Source of the DNA: an uncultured Bacteroidota bacterium
Lineage (GTDB): Bacteria; Bacteroidota; Bacteroidia; NS11-12g; UBA955
DNA length: 10,183 bases
Reading direction: 5' to 3'
Assembly: GCA_903959115.1 (NCBI GenBank)
Contig: CAJBVU010000324.1
Location: forward strand, 1 to 10,183
The position numbers were made by a program, and so were the translations under genes. This document shows positions 1-5,546 of this stretch, piece after piece. The notes beneath the pieces are model-generated. The model did no database searches. It was not told the origin of the DNA and saw nothing but the letters and a program-made list of their open reading frames with translations. Numbering within the stretch: the stretch's first letter is position 1; the number at the start of each line of letters is the position of its first letter.

Positions 1-771
1 AATGTATTTTGGATGGATGAAAAACGCCGGAGAATTGTGAAAACCCCGCAGGGTTTTGCAACCGTTGATGGTGAATTGAATTGGAGCACCGATGAAATGA
101 TGTCTGTGTTGAATTCAGATGCGATTGCGCATTTATCTGCCAATGTTTTACTCAGGCCTTTATACCAACAAACCATTTTGCCCTGTTTGGCCTATGTGGC
201 TGGACCAACAGAATATATTTATTGGCTTCAAACGGCCAAAGCTTTTGAAGTTTCCGGCCGATTAATTCCTGCGCTGATACACAGAAAAGGTGGGGTTGTG
301 CTCAACGCTTCTCAAGGGAAAAAAATGGATAAGTTGGATTTGTCACCCGCTGATTTGTTTTTAGATGAATCCAATTTGAAGGATGCGTTATTGAGAAAGA
401 CCCTAGGTGAAAATGATCTGGCGGTGCATGCCCAAGCCATTGAAGATTCAATGGTGGCGTATTTGCGTGTATTATACAACTGGAAATCTCTTGAATTGCC
501 CGAAGCCAAGAAACAAGCAGATGCTTTTTTGAAGGGTCAGAAAAAAGTGGTGAATGCCGCAGTAAATCAACATTTAGAAAAGTTGTTTGATGAACCCGGT
601 TGGAATGGTATTCGTGCGGTGTTGTTGGATGCTTTTAATGTGAAATCGCCCCAAGAGCGAAAGTTGTTTTTCATTCAGAGTTTTTTGGATGATGGTGCAG
701 ATTGGTTGGTTGCATTGTGCAAGGAGAGTTCCTACGATGAATTTTCATCATTTTGGATGATTGAATCTTAA
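1..771 (+). CDS. bshC: BshC, putative cysteine-adding enzyme of bacillithiol synthesis (C-terminal part, 5' truncated)
   Basis: BshC is the last enzyme of bacillithiol synthesis and is thought to join cysteine to glucosaminyl-malate in the cytoplasm. The frame is open from base 1, so the gene continues left of the window and the ATG at 13 is internal. About 256 residues are visible, roughly half of the usual ~530. The clearest family signature is the stretch LSANVLLRPLYQQTILPCLA followed by YVAGPTEYIYWLQ (around 125-240), which matches the conserved BshC core. A charged, probably helical or coiled-coil region follows, and then the C-terminal PQERKLFF segment typical of the family. The stop is TAA at 769-771. 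No other bacillithiol gene is in the window. The family call rests on remembered motif similarity; the catalytic step is family knowledge. Confidence 0.88.
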   Translation, partial: NVFWMDEKRRRIVKTPQGFATVDGELNWSTDEMMSVLNSDAIAHLSANVLLRPLYQQTILPCLAYVAGPTEYIYWLQTAKAFEVSGRLIPALIHRKGGVVLNASQGKKMDKLDLSPADLFLDESNLKDALLRKTLGENDLAVHAQAIEDSMVAYLRVLYNWKSLELPEAKKQADAFLKGQKKVVNAAVNQHLEKLFDEPGWNGIRAVLLDAFNVKSPQERKLFFIQSFLDDGADWLVALCKESSYDEFSSFWMIES

Positions 772-790
772 CTATGGATTTTTTCCATAG
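772..790. other. Perfect 7-bp inverted repeat (hairpin) just after bshC
   Basis: CTATGGA (772-778) and TCCATAG (784-790) are perfect complements around a five-T loop, beginning on the base after the bshC stop codon. The stem is AT-rich and no T-tract follows it, so it is not a textbook intrinsic terminator. It may mark the 3' end of the bshC transcript, form a leader structure for the downstream SulP operon, or be an operator half-site pair. Only the symmetry is seen directly. Confidence 0.45.
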
Positions 791-854
791 ATGATTGTCG
801 GATTTTCCGCAGTTTTCCTCGTTTCAAGGGCTTAGTTATTGATTTTTTCCATAG
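777..854 (+). repeat. 14-nt exact direct repeat upstream of the SulP operon
   Basis: GATTTTTTCCATAG occurs at 777-790 and again at 841-854, 64 bp apart. A shorter relative, GATTTTCC, sits between them at 801-808. The first copy is the right arm and loop of the 772-790 hairpin. The second ends ten bases before the SulP start codon. Because both copies end in TCCATAG, the single CTATGGA arm at 772-778 could pair with either one. A transcription-factor site pair or alternative leader folding are possibilities; neither is shown by the sequence alone. Confidence 0.5.
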
Positions 855-859
855 TTTTA
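852..859 (+). promoter_or_regulatory. Possible -7 element before the SulP gene
   Basis: TAGTTTTA matches the Bacteroidota -7 consensus TAnnTTTG except for the last base, and lies five bases before the ATG at 865. No TTG-type -33 element is found at the expected distance, and the site overlaps the second copy of the 14-nt repeat. If it is real, transcription would start at or very near the start codon. Weak candidate. Confidence 0.22.
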
Positions 860-864
860 CGTCA

Positions 865-2472
865 ATGAAATTTTACTCAAAAGACATTTCGTCGTCTATC
901 GTAGTGTTTTTGGTTGCATTGCCATTATGCTTAGGTATTGCACATGCTTCGGGTGTACCTGTAATGAGTGGCTTGATTGCCGGTATAGTGGGTGGTGTAG
1001 TCATCGGATTTATGAGTGGGTCTCATGTTTCCGTGAGTGGGCCGGCAGCTGGATTAATCACATTGGTTGAGGCATCGCTCCACGATTTGTCTGGTGGAAA
1101 GGAGGCGTTAGTTTCACATGCGGCATTGCAGGCTTTTGCAGCGGCATTGGTGATTGCGGGTCTGTTGCAATTGATATTGGGTTTGTTAAAAGTGGGCAAA
1201 TTGGCCGATTTTATTCCGGCGTCTGTAATCAAAGGCATGCTCGCAGCCATTGGATTGATGTTGATTTTGAAACAAGTACCCCATTTAGTGGGTTGGGATG
1301 CTGATGATTTTGGGGATGAAGGTTTTATACAGCATGATGGCCAAACAACATTTTCGGAGATCAATATTGCCTTTGAACACCTCACGCCCTTGGCCATAAT
1401 GATTGGTGTTTTGGGTCTTTTGATACAATTTGCTTGGGATTCAAAATATTTAAAAGGAATTAAATGGATACAACTACTACCTGCGCCACTCGTTGTTGTA
1501 GTACTGGGAGTCTTGTTCAATGGATGGGCCAATAGCACGGGGTCTGATTGGGCGATCGAAAAATCCCACTTGGTGAATATTCCCAATTTTTTGGCGCCGG
1601 GTATGGCAGAGTCGAGTATGATCGTTCCCAATTTTCGTGTTTTGGGTAATTGGTTGATATGGGTTATCGCAGTAAAAATTACACTCATTGCCTCCATTGA
1701 GTCCTTGTTAAGCATTGAGGCATCGGATAAAATTGATCCTCATAAAAGGGTTACACCACCCAACAGGGAATTGGTAGCTCAAGGTGTGGGAAATACAATT
1801 TCTGGCCTTTTGGGTGGTATTCCTGTGACTGCAGTTATTGTGCGGAGCTCGGCCAATGTGAATGCAGGAGGAATGAGCAAATGGAGCGCCATTTTTCATG
1901 GGGTATGGTTAACAGTTGCAGTGTTGTTGTTTCCAGGGGTGCTCAATTTGATTCCAAATTCAGCCTTGGCGGCAATTTTGATTTATGTGGGTTATAAATT
2001 AGCCAAACCCAGTCTCATCAAGCAAGAATGGGCCAAAGGGAATATGTCATTTGTTCCCTTTGTGGTTACTGTGGTTTCAATATTGTTGACAGATCTCTTG
2101 GTTGGTATTATGATTGGTATGGCTGTAGGATTTTTCTACATCATCAAATCAAACTTTCACAAATCCATTACTTTGGTTCAAATCGACGATAATTACATGG
2201 TTCGTTTCCAACAACAAGCCACGTTTTTGAATAAGTCCCTGTTAAAAACAGTTTTGGATGAACTCCCAACTGGAGCCAATGTGATTATGGACTTAACCCA
2301 TTGCACATTCATGGATCGCGATATTTTAGACATTATCGATGACTTCCAAATTAGGGCCAAAGAGAAATCTATGGCGATTTCATTTGAGTTTTTGAATGAA
2401 TCTCATAAGCAAAAGCTATTGGGTGAATTGAATTGTAATTTCATTAGTAAAATCAAAGAATCAAATACATAA
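865..2472 (+). CDS. SulP-family inorganic anion (probably bicarbonate) transporter with STAS domain
   Basis: This 535-residue inner-membrane protein of the SulP/SLC26 family probably carries bicarbonate or sulfate. The N-terminus, with hydrophobic segments from about residue 10, has the early SulP pattern GVPVMSGLIAGIVGG followed by VSVSGPAAGLI. Many more hydrophobic segments follow to about residue 430. The conserved core is visible as ESLLSIEASDKIDPHKR (279-295) and GGIPVTAVIVRSS (317-329). A cytoplasmic STAS domain occupies roughly 435-535; its loop reads DLTHCTFMDRDI (476-487), so the DSSG-like motif of anti-sigma antagonists is absent, as in many transporters. The ATG at 865 gives a natural N-terminus; no Shine-Dalgarno is evident. 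A beta-carbonic anhydrase starts three bases after its stop, which favours bicarbonate as substrate. That substrate is inferred from context: SulP proteins cannot be assigned substrates by family alone. Confidence 0.92.
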   Translation: MKFYSKDISSSIVVFLVALPLCLGIAHASGVPVMSGLIAGIVGGVVIGFMSGSHVSVSGPAAGLITLVEASLHDLSGGKEALVSHAALQAFAAALVIAGLLQLILGLLKVGKLADFIPASVIKGMLAAIGLMLILKQVPHLVGWDADDFGDEGFIQHDGQTTFSEINIAFEHLTPLAIMIGVLGLLIQFAWDSKYLKGIKWIQLLPAPLVVVVLGVLFNGWANSTGSDWAIEKSHLVNIPNFLAPGMAESSMIVPNFRVLGNWLIWVIAVKITLIASIESLLSIEASDKIDPHKRVTPPNRELVAQGVGNTISGLLGGIPVTAVIVRSSANVNAGGMSKWSAIFHGVWLTVAVLLFPGVLNLIPNSALAAILIYVGYKLAKPSLIKQEWAKGNMSFVPFVVTVVSILLTDLLVGIMIGMAVGFFYIIKSNFHKSITLVQIDDNYMVRFQQQATFLNKSLLKTVLDELPTGANVIMDLTHCTFMDRDILDIIDDFQIRAKEKSMAISFEFLNESHKQKLLGELNCNFISKIKESNT

Positions 2473-2475
2473 CGC

Positions 2476-3102
2476 ATGGAAGATCAAATCAAGTTGTTTT
2501 TGAGCAATCGCGCATGGGCGGCGGAAAAGTTGTCCGATGATCCTACTTACTTTGAAAATTTGGCCAAAGATCAAAGGCCAGATTATCTGTGGATTGGGTG
2601 TTCCGATTCACGTGTGCCAGCCAATGAAATCATCGGTGCGGAACCAGGAGAACTCTTTGTGCATCGAAACATCGCCAATATGGTGGTTCATACAGATTTG
2701 AACTTGCTCAGTGTTTTACAATACGCCGTTGAATATTTGGAAGTCAAGCACATCATCGTTTGTGGTCATACCGGCTGCGGGGGAGTAAAAGCGGCGCTCA
2801 CAAACGACAGCTTTGGTTTGTTAAACAAATGGCTCAGGAATTTAAAAGACGTTTACCGCTTGCACAAGGCTGAGGTAGATGCAGAAGTGGGCGATGAGGC
2901 CAAATTGAATAAAATGGTGGAAGTGAACCTGATTGAGCAAGTCGGAAACGTTGTAAAAACCAGTATTGTGCAGCAAGCGTGGAAAAACCACAAACGTCCC
3001 CACGTACACGGTTGGGTTTATGAAATGCACTCTGGGTTGCTGCGCACAGTAATCGATGTAGCCCCTGGCGCCGAGATTGATCCGATGTACGTATTCGACT
3101 GA
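2476..3102 (+). CDS. can: Beta-class carbonic anhydrase (Can-like, type II pattern)
   Basis: This zinc enzyme interconverts CO2 and bicarbonate in the cytoplasm. The 208-residue length is normal for the class. Zinc ligands Cys42, His98 and Cys101 lie in WIGCSDSRV and CGHTGCGGV, with the Asp44-Arg46 dyad between them; this numbering is the same as in E. coli Can. Trp39, Val47, Arg64 and Tyr182 match, as I recall, the non-catalytic bicarbonate pocket of the allosteric type II enzymes (E. coli, Haemophilus), so pH/bicarbonate-dependent activity is plausible. No signal peptide is present. The ATG at 2476 comes three bases after the SulP stop, so the two are almost certainly co-transcribed and probably translationally coupled. 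Together they could import bicarbonate and equilibrate it with CO2 for carboxylases. The last seven codons lie in a tandem duplication (3082-3133). Confidence 0.96.
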   Translation: MEDQIKLFLSNRAWAAEKLSDDPTYFENLAKDQRPDYLWIGCSDSRVPANEIIGAEPGELFVHRNIANMVVHTDLNLLSVLQYAVEYLEVKHIIVCGHTGCGGVKAALTNDSFGLLNKWLRNLKDVYRLHKAEVDAEVGDEAKLNKMVEVNLIEQVGNVVKTSIVQQAWKNHKRPHVHGWVYEMHSGLLRTVIDVAPGAEIDPMYVFD

Positions 3103-3133
3103 TCCGATGCCGATGTAGGTATTCGGCTGATCC
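3082..3133 (+). repeat. 24-nt imperfect tandem duplication across the carbonic anhydrase stop codon
   Basis: Bases 3082-3105 (CCGATGTACGTATTCGACTG plus ATCC) recur at 3110-3133 with two substitutions (C to G and A to G), 22 of 24 identical, separated by GATG. The first copy encodes the last residues of the enzyme and its TGA; the second copy is downstream and untranslated. This looks like a small slippage or segmental duplication of the gene end. Because of one substitution and the extra bases, the second copy has better hairpin symmetry than the first. Confidence 0.75.
3109..3127. terminator. Weak hairpin between convergent genes, possible bidirectional terminator
   Basis: GCCGA (3109-3113) pairs with TCGGC (3123-3127) around a nine-base loop, and flanking GATC tetramers (3101-3104, 3129-3132) could extend the stem past an internal bulge. 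It lies in the 54-bp gap between the convergent carbonic anhydrase and TerC genes, where a shared terminator is expected. The following T-run is only three bases, so the call is tentative. Confidence 0.25.
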
Positions 3134-3156
3134 TTTGTGTGAATTTGCGAAGCGTA

Positions 3157-3855
3157 TTACTTATGCTTATCTAATCTCAAATTGATCAATTCGATGGTAA
3201 ATGAAAATGCCATCGCAAAGTAGATGTATCCTTTGTTGATGTGTTGTCCGAATCCTTCACCCAATAAACTTACGCCAATTAGAACCAGGAACGACAAAGC
3301 CAATATTTTGATACTTGGATTGTGATTTACGAAATTCGCGATGGGTTCACTGGCCCATAACATCACCAACATTGAGATGATTACGGCGACAATCATCACC
3401 CAAACCTCGTTGGCCATACCTACGGCAGTAATTACCGAGTCTAAGCTGAATACCACGTTGATCAAGACCATCTGGAACAATATCGCAGTCCATCCTTTAG
3501 CATCTGTTCTCTCCTTAATCTCTTCCTCTAAGCCTTTCATTTTTAGGTGGATTTCATGCACACTTTGGTACAAAAGGAACAATCCCCCCAATATTAAAAG
3601 GATGTCTTTGCCCGAAATAGGGTGATCGATGATTGTAAACAAAGGATGCTCTTGTTTTTGAATCCAATTGATTCCGAGCAACATGATGATCCTCACTACC
3701 ATTCCTAAAATAAGGCCATACTGACGTGCCTGCTTTTGTTTACCACCCGGTGCTTTGTTGGCCAAAATGCTAATGAAAATAATATTGTCGATCCCTAATA
3801 CGATTTCTAAAAGGGTAAGGGCAACCAAGCTGATGAGTATTTCTTGACTAAACAT
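3157..3855 (-). CDS. TerC-family integral membrane protein, probable metal-ion (Mn2+) exporter
   Basis: This 232-residue polytopic membrane protein of the TerC/Alx family has about seven hydrophobic segments. The paired family motifs are clear: EIVLGIDNIIFI near the N-terminus (Asp23, Asn24) and NVVFSLDSVITAVGM in the second half (Asn133, Asp139). These acidic residues lie in membrane segments and are the likely ion-binding positions. A charged cytoplasmic loop (about residues 103-121) separates the halves. It is a short family member without CBS or CorC/HlyC-type C-terminal domains. Related proteins (Alx, MeeF/MeeY-type) export manganese, and TerC was first linked to tellurite resistance; no ter-cluster genes are nearby, so tellurite resistance should not be assumed. 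The ATG is 31 bp downstream of the miaA stop with no promoter-like box in the gap, so it is probably the last gene of that operon. Metal specificity is inference. Confidence 0.92.
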   Translation of the reverse strand: MFSQEILISLVALTLLEIVLGIDNIIFISILANKAPGGKQKQARQYGLILGMVVRIIMLLGINWIQKQEHPLFTIIDHPISGKDILLILGGLFLLYQSVHEIHLKMKGLEEEIKERTDAKGWTAILFQMVLINVVFSLDSVITAVGMANEVWVMIVAVIISMLVMLWASEPIANFVNHNPSIKILALSFLVLIGVSLLGEGFGQHINKGYIYFAMAFSFTIELINLRLDKHK

Positions 3856-3886
3856 GACTAGGATTGTAAATTGAGGTTAATTGGAA

Positions 3887-4792
3887 TTAGAGTTCAAAAT
3901 TACGAAGATATTTCGGCCATTCGGTAGCGGCGATCCATCTTGTTGGAAATCGATTTGTGAAATAGGTAATTTGTCGTTTCGCATAGTTACGAGTATGCTG
4001 TTTTATTGAGTCGATCGCTTCCGTTTTGCTAACTTCTCCGGCAAAATGTTTAAATAACTCGCTATATCCCACCGTTTGTAATGATTTGAGGGATTGATGT
4101 GGCAATAAAGATTCTACTTCGGCCATCAATCCATCGGCAATCATCTTGTCTACGCGCTGGTTGATTCTTTGATACAACTTCTCACGTTCATATTCGATGC
4201 CCAAATAAATAACATGAGCCCCGGGGAATCTCGGATTGGGCTTTTGTGAGTATATCTCCGACAATGTTTTCTGTGTCTGAATGCATAATTCTATTGCACG
4301 CATCACCCTTTGGGGATTGTCAAGTGCTACCAAGGTGCCGGCATTCGGATCAAGTTGATGTAAAACCTGAACAAGTCGATCTAATCCATGTGCCACAAAT
4401 TCATCCAGAATTTCAGAACGCAAATCAGGGTCGATCTCTGGCATATCGTCTAATCCATTGATGATCGCCTCAATATATAAGCCAGTGCCACCGCAAAGTA
4501 TTGCCGATCCGTTTGCCGAAAGCAGATTTTGGATGGTTGATTCGAAATGTTCTGCATGCATACCTGCATTGTAGTGCTCGTGGATGCCAACGCTTGAGAC
4601 ACCGTGATGTGTTACTTTCAATAATTCTTCCTCACTGGGCTTGGCTACGCCAATGTGAAGTTCCTTATATACCTGTCGACTATCGACGTTAATGATTTCG
4701 GTATTCAGCTTCAATGCCAATTCAATGGCAACTGCAGTTTTGCCAGAAGCGGTGGGGCCTCCCACTACGATAAGGGTGGGTTTGTTTGTCAA
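3887..4792 (-). CDS. miaA: MiaA, tRNA dimethylallyltransferase (TTG start)
   Basis: MiaA transfers a dimethylallyl group from DMAPP to N6 of adenosine-37 in tRNAs that read UNN codons, improving decoding. The 301-residue length is typical. Visible are the P-loop GGPTASGKT (11-19), the DSRQVY motif (37-42) that contacts substrates, HEHYNAG (71-77), GGTGLY (101-106), and near the C-terminus VGYSEL and NYAKRQITYF, matching the family's IGYKE and RRYAKRQLTWF regions. No ATG gives a complete N-terminus: an in-frame TAA (the stop of the upstream gene) lies six bases before the TTG at 4792-4790, and the next candidate, a GTG, would leave the P-loop at the extreme end. TTG is therefore the only reasonable start. 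The six-base gap to the upstream gene suggests translational coupling. Confidence 0.97.
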   Translation of the reverse strand: MTNKPTLIVVGGPTASGKTAVAIELALKLNTEIINVDSRQVYKELHIGVAKPSEEELLKVTHHGVSSVGIHEHYNAGMHAEHFESTIQNLLSANGSAILCGGTGLYIEAIINGLDDMPEIDPDLRSEILDEFVAHGLDRLVQVLHQLDPNAGTLVALDNPQRVMRAIELCIQTQKTLSEIYSQKPNPRFPGAHVIYLGIEYEREKLYQRINQRVDKMIADGLMAEVESLLPHQSLKSLQTVGYSELFKHFAGEVSKTEAIDSIKQHTRNYAKRQITYFTNRFPTRWIAATEWPKYLRNFEL

Positions 4793-4798
4793 TTTGAA

Positions 4799-5461
4799 TT
4801 ATTTTAAATCATCCGCGTCGATGCCATTGCTGAGACCGCTGAATCCGAATTCATCATGATCCTCGTCATCTCCATCCTCGTCATCGTCTAAATCAACATC
4901 CAAGTCGTCATCGTCATCATCCGTAGCGAGCAATTCCTCTTCGTGTTCAACCAATAAACTCTTCACTCCTTTAGCGGCCAATATTTTCTCTGCTAACGCA
5001 TCAAATTCATTGTCGTCTAGCATCTTGAACTTACTATCGTTGTGCTGCCTAGGTGGCTTTCCTTCGGTACGATATACCCTTGGATATACTTGTTTGTCGC
5101 TGCTAGCTTCGATACTAATCAACTCGCACATCAAAGTCCATTGAACATTATAATCGAAGATGTATATGAAATGCTGGTGGGGGTCGTTTACGCATGTCCG
5201 TATTTTGACATCAGACATCAACGGCGCATCAACATTGCCGGTGAGGTCGCCTTCGGCATTTGCTGGCTTTTCTTTTTTGATTTCAGAAATTTTACGCCAA
5301 CGATCATCGCTTACAAAAAAACTGGCTGCCTCCTTGTTGTCGAAGCCAATCGCTTCTTGAATGATGTTGTGAAAGTCCATGAAAGTATGCGAGGGCCTAA
5401 TTTCAATCCATCGAACAATATCGTCCATGTCGTCGAACCAAACTTTAAAACGGTAAACCAT
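4799..5461 (-). CDS. Plasmid pRiA4b ORF-3-like protein (IS1096 passenger TnpR-like family) with acidic C-terminal tail
   Basis: The molecular function is unknown. With the start chosen here the protein has 220 residues and begins MVYRFKVWFDD. The first ~140 residues follow the family pattern: a beta strand, then IVRWIEIRPSHTFMDFHNII (an R-x-I-x-I strand and a helix), an AIGFDNKEAASFF segment, and later FIYIFDYNVQW and a YPRVYRTEGKPPRQ stretch. The tail is extremely acidic: 19 of 24 residues at about 181-204 are Asp or Glu. The frame stays open to an ATG at 5548, but that codon overlaps the divergent receptor's start; the ATG at 5461 gives the family-like N-terminus and leaves room for a promoter (5470-5477). 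From memory, proteins of this family often sit beside miaA in Bacteroidota. The transposon-derived family name does not imply a mobile element here; none is visible. Confidence 0.85.
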   Translation of the reverse strand: MVYRFKVWFDDMDDIVRWIEIRPSHTFMDFHNIIQEAIGFDNKEAASFFVSDDRWRKISEIKKEKPANAEGDLTGNVDAPLMSDVKIRTCVNDPHQHFIYIFDYNVQWTLMCELISIEASSDKQVYPRVYRTEGKPPRQHNDSKFKMLDDNEFDALAEKILAAKGVKSLLVEHEEELLATDDDDDDLDVDLDDDEDGDDEDHDEFGFSGLSNGIDADDLK

Positions 5462-5469
5462 GTAGAATG

Positions 5470-5477
5470 CAAAAATA
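5470..5477 (-). promoter_or_regulatory. -7 promoter element for the ORF-3-like/miaA/terC operon
   Basis: On the minus strand the sequence reads TATTTTTG, a perfect match to TAnnTTTG, the Bacteroidota sigma-ABfr -7 box, followed by exactly eight bases (CATTCTAC) and then the ATG at 5461. No clear -33 TTG is seen at about 20 bases upstream. If functional, the transcript would be leaderless or have only a few bases of leader. It supports the 5461 start over the longer frame. Confidence 0.5.
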
Positions 5478-5530
5478 GTTCTCAATGTTTGCTTATCGAT
5501 GAAAAAAATGTGACTTAATAATTTTCGGTG

Positions 5531-5538
5531 TATTTTTG
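5531..5538 (+). promoter_or_regulatory. -7 promoter element for the TonB-dependent receptor gene
   Basis: TATTTTTG perfectly matches the TAnnTTTG -7 box and is followed by eight bases (AAGAATTC) before the ATG at 5547, the same geometry as the box facing the other way at 5470-5477. A TGTG at 5509-5512 could be a degenerate -33 element (18 bases upstream) but is weak. A leaderless or very short-leader mRNA is implied; no Shine-Dalgarno is visible. Confidence 0.5.
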
Positions 5539-5546
5539 AAGAATTC

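Noticed and set aside
1023..1715. A 230-codon open frame on the minus strand inside the SulP gene
   Set aside because: It lies wholly opposite a strongly supported transporter gene, and its translation has no recognisable domain or membrane pattern; it is a coding shadow.
3150..3168. AAGCGTA/TATGCTT 7-bp inverted repeat overlapping the terC stop
   Set aside because: The stem includes a G:U pair, is AT-rich and has no T-tract on either side; it is too weak to call a terminator.
3157..3855. Tellurite resistance gene
   Set aside because: Only the TerC family fold is supported; there are no other ter genes nearby, and most such lone members are metal-ion transporters.
4855..4925. Repetitive tcatc/tcgtc tract resembling a microsatellite
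   Set aside because: It is the reverse complement of GAT/GAC codons for the acidic tail, irregular in period, and fully explained by coding.
4799..5461. Evidence of an insertion sequence or transposon from the IS1096-passenger family name
   Set aside because: No transposase, terminal inverted repeats or target-site duplications are visible around the gene, and it sits in an operon with miaA.
5042..5518. A 158-codon plus-strand open frame opposite the ORF-3-like gene
   Set aside because: The opposite strand encodes a recognisable conserved domain in the pRiA4b ORF-3 pattern, and this frame would run through the divergent promoter region.
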